A stretch of 64,000 nt of DNA from UBA4575 sp002386945 (GCA_943789445.1 CALSUC010000001.1:372001-436000), one strand, 5' to 3'; shown: positions 1-8,752, counted from the stretch's first letter. Made by a program: numbers and translations. Notes: generated by a model not told the origin, from the sequence alone.

Positions 1-285
1 GCAATAGGCTGTGTGGCGGCGCGTATATGTCACACTAATAATTGCCCTGCTGGCATAGCAACACAAAAATCTGATTTGCGACAACGACTAAACGTTGAAA
101 AGTCGGCGATGCAATTAAGAAACTTCTTTGATGCGTCTGTTGAGCTCATGCAGGTTATGGCGAGGGCATGTGGCCACGAATCGTTAAATCTATTCAATAT
201 AGATGATTTAGCAACTTGGCATAGAGAGATGGCTTTGTTATCGGGCGTAAAGTTTTCAGGGCTCATAGAGCCTAAAAATCATTAA
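1..285 (+). CDS. FMN-binding glutamate-synthase-family protein, C-terminal part (partial)
   Basis: The frame is open from the first base and ends at 285, so the 5' part lies outside the window. The visible residues carry the motif ICHTNNCPAGIATQ. This resembles the cysteine-rich segment of the glutamate synthase large-subunit FMN domain, where Cys residues in a CHTN-CPxG context bind a 3Fe-4S cluster. After it comes an alpha-helical tail typical of the end of stand-alone FMN-binding glutamate-synthase-family proteins. The family moves ammonia onto 2-oxoglutarate or acts as a related FMN oxidoreductase; which applies here cannot be told from the tail. The segment is AT-rich compared with genes after 1.5 kb. 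Confidence 0.8.
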   Translation, partial: AIGCVAARICHTNNCPAGIATQKSDLRQRLNVEKSAMQLRNFFDASVELMQVMARACGHESLNLFNIDDLATWHREMALLSGVKFSGLIEPKNH

Positions 286-342
286 TAACAAGGTACTGCA
301 CGCGGCAACATTTTTATTAAGGCAGACTGAAAGGAGCATAAT

Positions 343-1359
343 ATGCCAAAAAATATCGTGATATTTTCTGATGGCACCGGACAGGAGGGCGGTAAAGGTA
401 TAAACACGAATATTTATAAACTATTCAATATGATTGAAGATCGTACTCTGGATCAAATATCTTTCTATGATAGAGGTATAGGTACGGGGCGGCGAAAACT
501 GTCTGGAAATATTGGCGGCGCGGGTATATCAAAGAATATAAAGGAGTGTTACACCTTTATATTTGAGAATTATGAGGCGGGTGATCAAATCTACTTGTTT
601 GGATTTAGTCGTGGCGCGGCGACAGTTCGAAGTCTGTCAAGCTTCATTCATTATTTTGGAATATTGCCAAGATCTTGTTCGGGTCTGATAGGCGATGCTT
701 ACAAAATTTACCGAATTAAAGACGATGCAAAACGCAAACGAAAAGCAAGTGAATTTGTATCCTCTCACCACACCATGTGGACAAGCATTCGATTTCTTGG
801 TTGCTACGATACTGTTGCCGCATTAGGCGTCCCAATTAAATTTATCGATGCTCTAACAAGTATGATCCCCACGTTAAAACATAAATTTCATAACTTTAAA
901 TTGAGCGAAACTGTTGAGAATGCTTACCATGCCTTAGCGATTGATGATGAACGAGAAGTTTTTCATCCGATACTATGGAGTCAAGAAATATTGTCGTATC
1001 AAACTGTTAAGCAAGTATGGTTCTGTGGAATGCATACTGATGTTGGCGGTGGTTATGAGGAGCAAGAGTTGTCTAATATTCCATTGCTATGGATGCAGGA
1101 TATGGCTGTTAAACATGGTCTGATCATGTACCAGAAACATACGGTTTCTATCGAAGGAAATATAAACGGATTCATGCATAATTCTCGTGAGGGATTTTTT
1201 GGTAAATTTTACCGACAAAAAAATCGTTTTTGGGATTCAAAAAGGACAGATAAGCCTGCGGTTCATAATAGTGTCTTGCAACGGTTGAAAAATGTTAATA
1301 ACGAAGGTAACCCTACTTATAGCCCATGGATATTAGAGGCTGAATATGAAGTGGAGTGA
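343..1359 (+). CDS. DUF2235 alpha/beta-hydrolase-like protein
   Basis: A 338-residue protein with the hallmarks of the DUF2235 family: FSDGTG near residues 8-13, a GFSRGA nucleophile elbow at 87-92 (Ser89 the likely nucleophile), CYDTVAALG near 154-162, and HTDVGGGY at 231-238. DUF2235 proteins are predicted alpha/beta hydrolases, and some are phospholipase effectors of type VI secretion. No VgrG, immunity or secretion gene lies beside it, so an effector role is not supported here. The start is ATG with AGGAG about 7 bases upstream. The gene is AT-rich and codes differently from the block after 1.5 kb. A possible attC site follows 4 bases after its stop, suggesting it may have arrived as an integron cassette. 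Confidence 0.8.
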   Translation: MPKNIVIFSDGTGQEGGKGINTNIYKLFNMIEDRTLDQISFYDRGIGTGRRKLSGNIGGAGISKNIKECYTFIFENYEAGDQIYLFGFSRGAATVRSLSSFIHYFGILPRSCSGLIGDAYKIYRIKDDAKRKRKASEFVSSHHTMWTSIRFLGCYDTVAALGVPIKFIDALTSMIPTLKHKFHNFKLSETVENAYHALAIDDEREVFHPILWSQEILSYQTVKQVWFCGMHTDVGGGYEEQELSNIPLLWMQDMAVKHGLIMYQKHTVSIEGNINGFMHNSREGFFGKFYRQKNRFWDSKRTDKPAVHNSVLQRLKNVNNEGNPTYSPWILEAEYEVE

Positions 1360-1363
1360 AAAT

Positions 1364-1451
1364 GCATAACAAAGCAGATGTAGACGGTTTAAAAGCGTAC
1401 GTCGGTCTCTGGATTTGACACGCTTTAGGTGTCTGATTTACGTCGTTAGCT
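1364..1451 (+). repeat. candidate integron attC (59-base element) site
   Basis: Immediately after the DUF2235 stop lies an 88-base imperfect inverted repeat. Its outer ends are GCATAAC and GTTAGCT, which contain the AAC/GTT triplets required of attC core sites but match the wider RYYYAAC/GTTRRRY consensus imperfectly. Inside, AGAC (1382-1385) pairs with GTCT (1431-1434), and TAAAAGCGT (1390-1398) with ACGCTTTA (1420-1427), leaving one extrahelical A. Position, size and layout fit an attC folded as single strand. No integrase or second cassette is visible, so a chance hairpin or terminator remains possible. Confidence 0.35.
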
Positions 1452-1497
1452 GGCAGAATCAAGCGTGGAGTAGTGGGTCGCACGGATTAACTAAGCA

Positions 1498-2229
1498 CTA
1501 ACTATCAGCAATCAATTGTCCATTCAGATAATGTTGCGCAATGCTCGATGTTGGTGCTTGGAAAAAGTGGTTGGCATTGGCCTGTTCTGCCAATCTTCCT
1601 TGATAGATAAAAATCACCTCATCCGCTAGTCGTTGTGCCTGTGGAATGTCATGCGTGGTCATGATGATCTTGCTGCCGCTGTCGCGGAATTGTTGTACTA
1701 GGGTTTCAAATTGATAGGCGGCCGGTGGGTCTAAGGCAACAGTTGGTTCGTCTAGTAGCAATACCTTAGGTCGTAGTACCCAGGCGCGGGCGAGTGATAG
1801 GCGCTGTATCTCACCACCCGATAGGCTGCTGACCTTGCGCTGCTGTAATTCACTGAGACCACAGACGTCTAAGGCGTGGTCGATGCGTTCTTGCCGCTGT
1901 GCCTTTTCTGTTTGACTGATCGATAACACAAATTCCAAATGAAAGCGTACCGAGCGGTCGAAGAAGCTGGGTTTTTGTAATACCAGTGTGCGCCAGTATT
2001 GTTGGCTGTCGGGTGTCTGCTGCTGCCAATGGATGCTGCCAGAGGAGGGCTCTATTACACCGTGTAGTAATTTGAGTAATAGACTTTTGCCTGCGCCATT
2101 ATGGCCAAGAATAATGCTGATGCCGGGGGATTGGATCTCGACTGAGAAATCTTCAATCAAGGCCTTGTTGTCAATCGTGTAGTTGACCTTGTCTAGGCGT
2201 AGCGGCAGGTGTGGGTTTGGCTTAATCAT
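1498..2229 (-). CDS. ABC transporter ATP-binding protein, tungstate/molybdate type
   Basis: A 243-residue ABC ATPase with Walker A GHNGAGKS (42-49), signature LSGGE (136-140), Walker B VLLLDEP (156-162) and the switch His193. It would energise the permease encoded 17 bases upstream on the same strand. The pair resembles TupB/TupC tungstate importers, with ModC-like molybdate systems the nearest alternative. It is the last gene of its operon. The specificity is inferred from the permease, because no periplasmic binding protein gene is adjacent. Confidence 0.8.
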   Translation of the reverse strand: MIKPNPHLPLRLDKVNYTIDNKALIEDFSVEIQSPGISIILGHNGAGKSLLLKLLHGVIEPSSGSIHWQQQTPDSQQYWRTLVLQKPSFFDRSVRFHLEFVLSISQTEKAQRQERIDHALDVCGLSELQQRKVSSLSGGEIQRLSLARAWVLRPKVLLLDEPTVALDPPAAYQFETLVQQFRDSGSKIIMTTHDIPQAQRLADEVIFIYQGRLAEQANANHFFQAPTSSIAQHYLNGQLIADS

Positions 2230-2246
2230 TTGGCAGGTGACTAGCG

Positions 2247-2954
2247 TTAGCTACGGTTCTTTAGACGGTGATCATCACGGATGATGATCATTAGGCTGGT
2301 GATGCTGAAGGAGATCAGTAATAGGATCAGACCTAAGGCCATCGCCAGTTCGAGATTACCCTTGCTGGTTTCTAGTGCAATGGTGGTGGTCATTACGCGT
2401 GAGACATGGTTGATGTTGCCGCCAACGATTAAGACCGCGCCGACCTCTGCCGATGCACGGCCAAAGCCAGTGAGGACAGAGGTGATGAGGGCGCGTCGGG
2501 CATCCCATAGCAATGGCAGGATGACTTGAGATTGGCGTGCACCCAGTGCCTTGAATTGCTCTAGCTGACGTTGGTAGTGCTCGCCGATGGCCTGTTGCAT
2601 CAGGCTCGCGATAATAGGCAGTATCAGTATCGACTGTGCCAGTATCATCGCGCTAGACGAGAATAGAAGGTTGAGGTCACCGAGTGGGCCTGAGCGAGAC
2701 AACAGCATATAGAGGCCAAGGCCAACAACGACTGGCGGTAAGCCCATTAAGGCGGTGAGTACGCTGGTGATGGCGCCATGGCCGATAAAGCGATAGCAGG
2801 CCAAGATGGCACCCAGTGGGATCGCAATCAGGCTGGCGATCAATACCGCACTGAGACTGACCCGCAGCGATAGGCTAACGATCTCAAGCAGGGTCGGGTC
2901 TAGACTGGCTATCAGGTGCCAGGCTTGCGCCAGTATGGAGGTCGATTCCTGCAT
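2247..2954 (-). CDS. ABC transporter permease, TupB/tungstate type
   Basis: A 235-residue inner-membrane permease with about five or six hydrophobic segments and the cytoplasmic coupling region (EQFKALGARQSQV followed by a LPLLWDARR segment), as in the binding-protein-dependent permease fold. Similarity in length and pattern is closest to TupB-type oxyanion permeases. It precedes the ATPase gene with a 17-base gap, so the two are very likely co-transcribed. The usual TupA binding-protein gene is not upstream: the 63 bases before it hold no gene, and the next gene upstream encodes a copper chaperone. The substrate therefore remains an inference. Confidence 0.75.
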   Translation of the reverse strand: MQESTSILAQAWHLIASLDPTLLEIVSLSLRVSLSAVLIASLIAIPLGAILACYRFIGHGAITSVLTALMGLPPVVVGLGLYMLLSRSGPLGDLNLLFSSSAMILAQSILILPIIASLMQQAIGEHYQRQLEQFKALGARQSQVILPLLWDARRALITSVLTGFGRASAEVGAVLIVGGNINHVSRVMTTTIALETSKGNLELAMALGLILLLISFSITSLMIIIRDDHRLKNRS

Positions 2955-3017
2955 GCAGTCGACTGCGCGTTTAAACGTTGGTGCGCAGTTGACTAGAGAG
3001 GGTCTGGACTAGTGAAT

Positions 3018-3449
3018 TCAAGGTGCCTTCTTTTGCACCGGAAGGGTCAGTAGCATTTTCTTTTGATCGCTAAGCGTTAGATGGACTGCAACGCTATCAC
3101 CTGACTTCAGTGCGCGTTTTGGCGACATCAGCATCAGATGGAAATCACCGGGTTTGAATTCAACTTGTTCACCAGCGGCAATCATCAGCTGAGGGTAATG
3201 TTGCATCCGGTAGACACCGTCTTGTTCGATACTACGGTGGAATTGGACGACACCAAAATCATCGCTCTCGGCGCTGACTAAGGTGATGTCTGCTGCAGTG
3301 TTGTTGTCTAACAGCATGTAGCCAGCCAAAGCCCGAGCATTGGGTGGTGCCTCACGTATCCAAGCATTTTCAATAAAGAAGCCTTCTGCTTGCTTATCAC
3401 AGGCAGTTAGCATGACCGCTAATAGGAGTGAACTGAGGGCTAGACGCAT
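3018..3449 (-). CDS. PCu(A)C-family periplasmic copper chaperone lipoprotein
   Basis: A 143-residue protein with a lipoprotein signal ending in LTAC (Cys17) and a beta-rich PCu(A)C domain. All four copper ligands of the family pattern H-X10-M-X21-H-X-M are present: His71, Met82, His104 and Met106. PCu(A)C proteins hold Cu(I) in the periplasm and hand it to the CuA centre of cytochrome c oxidase. No Sco or cox gene is adjacent. An extended -10 promoter candidate lies about 30 bases before the ATG. It is probably a single-gene transcript or leads into the ABC pair downstream. Confidence 0.9.
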   Translation of the reverse strand: MRLALSSLLLAVMLTACDKQAEGFFIENAWIREAPPNARALAGYMLLDNNTAADITLVSAESDDFGVVQFHRSIEQDGVYRMQHYPQLMIAAGEQVEFKPGDFHLMLMSPKRALKSGDSVAVHLTLSDQKKMLLTLPVQKKAP

Positions 3450-3478
3450 AATAGTTATCTGAGTGAGTAATTTCGCTC

Positions 3479-3484
3479 ATTATA
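3479..3484 (-). promoter_or_regulatory. extended -10 promoter element for the PCu(A)C gene
   Basis: Read on the minus strand, the sequence is TGTTATAAT: a perfect TATAAT hexamer with the TG-N extension of extended -10 promoters. It lies about 30 bases before the start codon. No convincing -35 is seen, which is usual for extended -10 promoters. The rest of the 185-base gap 3450-3634 shows nothing else. Confidence 0.45.
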
Positions 3485-3634
3485 ACACTAGCGGTGCAGC
3501 AATTTGGATGTTGAATCAGGGTTAAATTGGGATATTTTGACTGGCTAACGAGGTTCTTTTAAGGCATTAGCAAGGCTCCGGCCGAGCATTCAGCGCTCGA
3601 CCAGAATAGGCCCCGATGTAGCAGCTAGCTTGGC

Positions 3635-5695
3635 TTATGGGGTGGGCGCGAGTTGTGTGATCAATTGCTCTAGATTGTCGATGGCTGGTAGACACTGGGT
3701 GCCGATACAGAGATAAGCACGGACCTGTTCGCCAGCTTCTTTGCTTGCTAGCGCTGGGTGTAAGTCCTGTTCGTCATCGGCAATCGCCAGCGATACCAAG
3801 TCAGGGCGGAAGCTGCCCTGCAGGCGTTTTTGCCATACGGCAATGTCTGCCGCTGGGCCACGTAAGACGACGATCTTGCTCGGCTTCTCAATCTCTTCCA
3901 GGCAATGTAATACGCTGCCATGAGCCATCGGTGAGTTGCTGATCTGTTGGCTGGCATAGCCTAGAGTGCGCTCTGCTGCTTCTATGTAACGCGGCTCGGC
4001 GAGTAGGTAGCCTAGACGTAACAGTGCGCTGGCGGCGATGCCATTGCCCGCAGGTGTTGCTTCATCACTGCTGACTTTTGGTCGCTCGATTAAGTTTTCG
4101 TGATCGTTAGCGGTGAAATAAAAGCCACCGTTGGTTTTATCTTCAAACTGTTCCAGTAACACCTCTGCGAGTTGAATCGCAAAGTTTAGATAGCCCGAGT
4201 TCCATTGTGCTTGGATGGTCTCTAATAGGGCGTCTAGTAGGTAGGCGTAATCATCCAGATAGGCATTTAAGTGTGCCTTGCCATCTTTATAGGTGGCGAG
4301 TAATCGACCATCGACCAGTAACGTGCCTTGAATGAAATCGATCGCACGTAGGGCGGATTGATGTAGTTCAGGTTTTTCAAAGACACGGGCGGCGATCACC
4401 ATGCCGCGGATCATTAAGGCATTCCAGCTGGTCAGGATCTTATCGTCACGGCCTGGGGCGATGCGCAGTTGGCGCTGTTTAAATAATTTTTCTTTTGCTC
4501 GCTGCCAGCGTTGACGTGCAACTTCTTCTTCAATACCTAAGGTCTCTGCAACCTCATTGAATGGGTTGAATTCATGCAGATGATAGCTGCCTTCAAAGTT
4601 GGGGCCACGTAAAAAGTCGAAGCGCTGTGCGGCGACCGCATATTCGTCTTCAGTTAATAGCTGTTGTAGCTCTTCGGTCTCCCAGACATAGAACTTACCT
4701 TCTTCACCTTCGGAGTCGGCATCACGAGAAGAGTAGTAACCACCGGTTTCAGATTGCATGTCAGACATCACCCAGTCAGCGGTGTCTAAGGCGGTTTGTT
4801 TAAAGTCTGCGCGCGCCTCTAGTTGATAGGCCTCTGCACATAAACTTAGCAGTGGGCCATTGTCATAAAGCATCTTTTCAAAGTGCGGGATCATCCAATA
4901 CTCATCTACTGAGTAACGACAAAAACCACCACCGACATGATCAAACAAGCCACCGGCTGCCATTCGCTCTAGGGTATAGAGTGCCGGATGCAGTAGGTCA
5001 CGTTCCTCGTCCTTGCCACGCTCAGAGTGATACCACTCGCGCATCAGGCGTTGGAGATTGGCGGGGTGAGGAAATTTAGGTGCTGGGCCAAAACCACCAT
5101 GACGCTTATCAAACTGTTCTAGTAGTTGCTTAGCTGCACGCTCTAACATGCTGCTGTCTAAATCTAGCGGTACTTCGGTAGAGCCATAGACATTGGCCAA
5201 GACGCCACGTAAAGAATCATTCTGCGTACTGATCTGCTCGTGTTTCTCATCATGTGCCTTTGATACATGGCGCAGTAAATCTTTAAAGCCCGGCAGATTG
5301 TGACGCGGTTTGTCAGGGAAGTAAGTGCCACCAAAGAAGGGCATCTGGTCATCCGGTGTTAAGAACATGGTTAATGGCCAGCCGCCGGTGCGCTGGGTCA
5401 GCAGGTATTGTGCGGTCTGATAAATCTTATCGATGTCTGGGCGTTCTTCGCGGTCGACTTTAATATTAATGAACAGCTCATTCATGACGTCGGCGGTGGC
5501 GCTGTCTTCAAAAGATTCATGCGCCATCACATGGCACCAGTGACAGGCGGAATAGCCAATCGACAGTAAGATCGGTTTGTTTTGTTCGCGCGCTAGACGC
5601 AGCGCTTCTTCACCCCAGGGATACCAGTTGACCGGGTTGTCGGCATGTTGCAATAAGTAGGGGCTGGTTTCGTTTTTTAGTTGATTGCTAGACAT
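3635..5695 (-). CDS. DUF255 thioredoxin-domain protein (YyaL/SSP411 family)
   Basis: A 686-residue protein, full length for the family. The N-terminal thioredoxin-like DUF255 domain begins with NPVNWYPWGEEA (20-31) and carries CHWCH at 51-55 (Cys51, Cys54), the redox motif of the family. The rest is an alpha/alpha barrel resembling N-acylglucosamine 2-epimerase/cellobiose epimerase folds, with motifs such as DHVGGGFCRYS and YYSSRDADSEGEEGKFYVW. No signal peptide is present, so it should be cytoplasmic. The biochemical role of bacterial members is not established. It is divergent from lgt, and its start ATG is preceded by a short leader. Confidence 0.88.
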   Translation of the reverse strand: MSSNQLKNETSPYLLQHADNPVNWYPWGEEALRLAREQNKPILLSIGYSACHWCHVMAHESFEDSATADVMNELFINIKVDREERPDIDKIYQTAQYLLTQRTGGWPLTMFLTPDDQMPFFGGTYFPDKPRHNLPGFKDLLRHVSKAHDEKHEQISTQNDSLRGVLANVYGSTEVPLDLDSSMLERAAKQLLEQFDKRHGGFGPAPKFPHPANLQRLMREWYHSERGKDEERDLLHPALYTLERMAAGGLFDHVGGGFCRYSVDEYWMIPHFEKMLYDNGPLLSLCAEAYQLEARADFKQTALDTADWVMSDMQSETGGYYSSRDADSEGEEGKFYVWETEELQQLLTEDEYAVAAQRFDFLRGPNFEGSYHLHEFNPFNEVAETLGIEEEVARQRWQRAKEKLFKQRQLRIAPGRDDKILTSWNALMIRGMVIAARVFEKPELHQSALRAIDFIQGTLLVDGRLLATYKDGKAHLNAYLDDYAYLLDALLETIQAQWNSGYLNFAIQLAEVLLEQFEDKTNGGFYFTANDHENLIERPKVSSDEATPAGNGIAASALLRLGYLLAEPRYIEAAERTLGYASQQISNSPMAHGSVLHCLEEIEKPSKIVVLRGPAADIAVWQKRLQGSFRPDLVSLAIADDEQDLHPALASKEAGEQVRAYLCIGTQCLPAIDNLEQLITQLAPTP

Positions 5696-5797
5696 GGGGC
5701 TAAGGCATACTCTGGGTTATAAAATGACTTGAAGGTGGCGCGCATAAGCGGCTGCCTAATGGCGAACATCTGTGTCCCACATGGTACTATCTTAAGC

Positions 5798-6586
5798 ATG
5801 CTTGTTCACCCGCAAATTGATCCCATTCTGTTCCAGATCGGCCCGCTAGCTGTACGTTGGTATGGCTTGATGTATTTACTCGGCTTTGTCTTGTTTCTGT
5901 TGCTAGGGCAATATCGTGCCAAGCGCAGCAACGGCTTTATACAGGCCGATCAAGTGTCTGATCTCTTATTCTATGGTGTGCTTGGGGTGGTCCTCGGTGG
6001 CCGCATGGGCTCGGTACTATTTTATAACTTCGACTATTTTTTGCAGGACCCACTCTATCTCTTACGGATCTGGGAAGGGGGTATGAGTTTTCATGGTGGC
6101 CTGCTCGGTGTGTTGCTCGCGATCTATCTATACCAGCGCAAACAGGCTTGGGGCTTTCTCTGCACGACAGACTTTATCGCGCCATTAGTGCCGTTGGGTT
6201 TGGGTGCCGGACGGATGGGTAACTTTATTAACGGCGAACTCTGGGGTCGGGTGAGTGATGTGCCTTGGGCGATGGTCTTTCCGCAGGTGGATCAGTTCGC
6301 GCGTCATCCTTCACAGCTTTATCAGTGCCTGTTAGAAGGGCCGCTACTTTTTGCTATTCTATGGCTGGCATCTAAGAAAGAACGTCCGACAGGTGCTATC
6401 AGCGGACTGTTCTTGGTCTTTTATGGCCTGTTTAGATTTATTACTGAGTTTGTACGCGAGCCCGACCGCCATATTGGTTTTATCGCGTTTGATTGGATGA
6501 GTATGGGCCAGCTACTCTCCTTACCTATGATAGCCTTAGGGTTATTACTGATAGGTTTTGGCTACAGTCGCCAAAGCAGTCGTTAA
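5798..6586 (+). CDS. lgt: Prolipoprotein diacylglyceryl transferase
   Basis: Lgt transfers the diacylglyceryl group of phosphatidylglycerol to the lipobox Cys of prolipoproteins in the inner membrane. The protein (262 residues from the chosen ATG) has about seven membrane segments, the conserved GGMSFHGG stretch and the Lgt signature GRMGNFINGELWGR. The frame is open further upstream to 5729, but family members begin at MLVHPQIDPI, so ATG 5798 is preferred. It is followed after 21 bases by thyA, and lgt-thyA-folA is a common gammaproteobacterial order. Confidence 0.95.
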   Translation: MLVHPQIDPILFQIGPLAVRWYGLMYLLGFVLFLLLGQYRAKRSNGFIQADQVSDLLFYGVLGVVLGGRMGSVLFYNFDYFLQDPLYLLRIWEGGMSFHGGLLGVLLAIYLYQRKQAWGFLCTTDFIAPLVPLGLGAGRMGNFINGELWGRVSDVPWAMVFPQVDQFARHPSQLYQCLLEGPLLFAILWLASKKERPTGAISGLFLVFYGLFRFITEFVREPDRHIGFIAFDWMSMGQLLSLPMIALGLLLIGFGYSRQSSR

Positions 6587-6607
6587 GCTTATAAAAGAAA
6601 CCGATTG

Positions 6608-7402
6608 ATGAAACAGTATCACGCACTACTTCAACATATCCTCGATCATGGCGCGTTGCGCGATGACCGCACCGGCACCGGCACGCTATCCGTATTTGGT
6701 TATCAAATGCGTTTTGATCTGGCGCAGGGTTTTCCGTTATTAACCACCAAGAAGCTCCATACCAAATCGATTATTTATGAGCTGCTGTGGTTTTTACGTG
6801 GCGAGACGAATATTCAATACCTGCAGGATGCCGGCGTCACTATCTGGGATGAGTGGGCCGATGAGCAGGGTGAGCTAGGCCCGGTCTATGGTTCGCAATG
6901 GCGCGCCTGGCCACGTGCAGATGGCAGTACGATCGATCAGATCAGCCAGCTTATTGAGCAGATCAAAAGCAACCCTAGTTCACGCCGCTTGATCGTCAGC
7001 GCTTGGAACGTGGCGGATGTAGAGAACATGGCATTGCCACCCTGTCATGCATTTTTCCAATTCTATGTCAGTGACGGCAAGCTCTCGTGTCAGTTGTATC
7101 AGCGCAGTGCCGATGCCTTTTTGGGTGTGCCGTTTAATATTGCATCGTATGCCTTGTTGTTGATGATGGTCGCACAGGTCACTGGCTTGGCCGTCGGTGA
7201 GTTTGTGCATAGCTTTGGTGATCTGCATCTGTATACCAATCACGTAGAGCAGGCGCGCTTACAACTCGAGCGAAGCCCTAAGCCGTTGCCAATGATGCGG
7301 ATTGATCCAACAGTGGGATCGATCTTTGATTTCGAGTTTGAGCATTTTAGTCTAGAGAATTATGAGGCCGATCCACACATCAAGGCAGTGGTAGCAGTAT
7401 GA
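6608..7402 (+). CDS. thyA: Thymidylate synthase
   Basis: ThyA makes dTMP from dUMP using 5,10-methylene-tetrahydrofolate as carbon donor and reductant. The 264-residue length from ATG 6608 equals that of E. coli ThyA. The catalytic Cys146 sits in LPPCHAFFQFYV, and DDRTGTGTLS (near 19-28) and the QRSAD nucleotide-binding motif are present. A TTG one codon upstream is a less likely start. The stop overlaps the folA start by four bases (ATGA), giving translational coupling to the enzyme that recycles its dihydrofolate product. Confidence 0.97.
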   Translation: MKQYHALLQHILDHGALRDDRTGTGTLSVFGYQMRFDLAQGFPLLTTKKLHTKSIIYELLWFLRGETNIQYLQDAGVTIWDEWADEQGELGPVYGSQWRAWPRADGSTIDQISQLIEQIKSNPSSRRLIVSAWNVADVENMALPPCHAFFQFYVSDGKLSCQLYQRSADAFLGVPFNIASYALLLMMVAQVTGLAVGEFVHSFGDLHLYTNHVEQARLQLERSPKPLPMMRIDPTVGSIFDFEFEHFSLENYEADPHIKAVVAV

Positions 7403-7893
7403 GTGTGATCGCTATGATTGTTGCCGTCGCTAAGGATAATGTGATTGGTGCGGATAATGACATCCCGTGGTATTGCCCCGCTGATCTACAACATTTTAAG
7501 CGCACCACAATGGGTGCACCGGTGGTGATGGGGCGCAAGACCTATGAGTCGCTGAAGATCCAACCGCTGCCAGGGCGTAGAAATATCATCATCAGTCGTA
7601 ACTCTGATTATCAAGCTGCTGGCTGTGACATCTTCAGCTCGATTGAGGCCGCGATGGAACAACTGGCCTCGGTCGATAAGGTGTTTATTATTGGTGGTGC
7701 CGAGCTCTATAAGCAAATGCTGCCAAAGGCGCAGGAGCTGTATGTGACACAGGTCGATGTGGCGGTCACAGGTGATCGCTATTTCCCAGAGATCTCTGCA
7801 CAGGAGTGGCAATTACAATCTGAAAGCGACTTCGATGCCGATGAAAAAAATCCACATGCGATGCGCTTTCAATACTACCAGCGTAGTGCCTAA
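7399..7893 (+). CDS. folA: Dihydrofolate reductase
   Basis: This 164-residue type I DHFR reduces dihydrofolate to tetrahydrofolate with NADPH. Visible motifs are MIVAVAKDNVIGADNDIPW at the folate site, the VVMGRKTYESL NADP motif, and IIGGAELYKQML. It overlaps thyA by four bases, as expected for a thyA-folA pair. In a serine-cycle organism it also maintains the tetrahydrofolate pool used by FolD, MtdA and serine hydroxymethyltransferase. A hairpin follows and closes the convergent junction with apaH. Confidence 0.96.
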   Translation: MSVIAMIVAVAKDNVIGADNDIPWYCPADLQHFKRTTMGAPVVMGRKTYESLKIQPLPGRRNIIISRNSDYQAAGCDIFSSIEAAMEQLASVDKVFIIGGAELYKQMLPKAQELYVTQVDVAVTGDRYFPEISAQEWQLQSESDFDADEKNPHAMRFQYYQRSA

Positions 7894-7900
7894 ATCAGCC

Positions 7901-7923
7901 GGCAGTCATTTTGTCTGACTGCC
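7901..7923. terminator. hairpin at the folA/apaH convergent junction
   Basis: GGCAGTCA (7901-7908) and TGACTGCC (7916-7923) form a perfect 8-bp stem with a 7-base loop between the two converging genes. Neither side has a long T run, so it may be a weak bidirectional terminator or an mRNA 3' end stabiliser. Confidence 0.5.
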
Positions 7924-7924
7924 T

Positions 7925-8752
7925 TCAAACAGCCTGATAATAGTTAGGGCAGTCGATCGACGTAATGATAGGTGTGTCGCAATCAATGCGCGCGGCGGTC
8001 AGTTTGTTTCCCCACAGGCAACCGGTGTCTATGGCTAGAAGGTTGTCGCGTTTGACTAAGCCTAAGGCCGACCAATGACCAAAGACGATGCGTTGTTTTT
8101 CGGTTGCGCGTTTCAGTTCAAACCAAGGTCTTAAACCGGTGCCATTTTTTTCTACTGGGCCCTTGTAAGAAAGATCCAATGCGCCTTGTGGATCGCACAT
8201 TCTCATGCGAGTGAAGGCATTCATACTTAAACGCCAGCGCTCACTGTCTGCTAGATCTTCTGACCACTGTCTCGGTTCATCACCATAGATGTTGGTGATA
8301 AATTCAACATGGTTATCAGAACGTAGCTGAGTCTCGAGTTCATGCGCACAGCGCTTAGCAGTGGTTAAGTCCCATTCTGCTAATAGGCCTGCATGCACCA
8401 TCAACCAATCTAGCTGAGGGTCATGATGGAGTAGTGGTTGTTGTCGCAACCAATGAATCCACTGGTCGGCCTTGGCATCTTCTAATACCGCATTAAGTGA
8501 GCTATCTGCTTTGCATTTTTTGACGCCGGCATGGCAGGCAATTAAATGGATGTCATGATTGCCTAAGACACAGCGGGCACTGTCGCCTAATGAATGAATG
8601 AAGCGTAGTGTTTCTAAAGAGTCGGGGCCACGGTTGACGAGGTCACCGACAAACCAGACTTGATCCTGCTGAGGCTTAAATTTTATTGTTTTAAGTAGCG
8701 ACTGCAGTGACGTTAGGCAGCCCTGAATATCACCGATGACGTAGACGGCCAT
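7925..8752 (-). CDS. apaH: Symmetrical bis(5'-nucleosyl)-tetraphosphatase
   Basis: ApaH cleaves Ap4A to two ADP and can also remove Np4 caps from RNA. The 275-residue protein shows the metallophosphatase motifs in order: GDIQGC (7-12), GDLVNRGPDS and LGNHDIHLIA, plus a VHAG motif. It is the last gene of the lptD-surA-pdxA-ksgA-apaG-apaH series and lies 25 bases behind apaG, as in many gammaproteobacteria. Confidence 0.96.
   Translation of the reverse strand: MAVYVIGDIQGCLTSLQSLLKTIKFKPQQDQVWFVGDLVNRGPDSLETLRFIHSLGDSARCVLGNHDIHLIACHAGVKKCKADSSLNAVLEDAKADQWIHWLRQQPLLHHDPQLDWLMVHAGLLAEWDLTTAKRCAHELETQLRSDNHVEFITNIYGDEPRQWSEDLADSERWRLSMNAFTRMRMCDPQGALDLSYKGPVEKNGTGLRPWFELKRATEKQRIVFGHWSALGLVKRDNLLAIDTGCLWGNKLTAARIDCDTPIITSIDCPNYYQAV

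Noticed and set aside
286..342. TAACAAGGTACTGCACGCGG after the glutamate-synthase-like gene resembles the left half of common attC sites
   Set aside because: No matching right half with a GTT end was found before the DUF2235 start, so it is not reported as a site.
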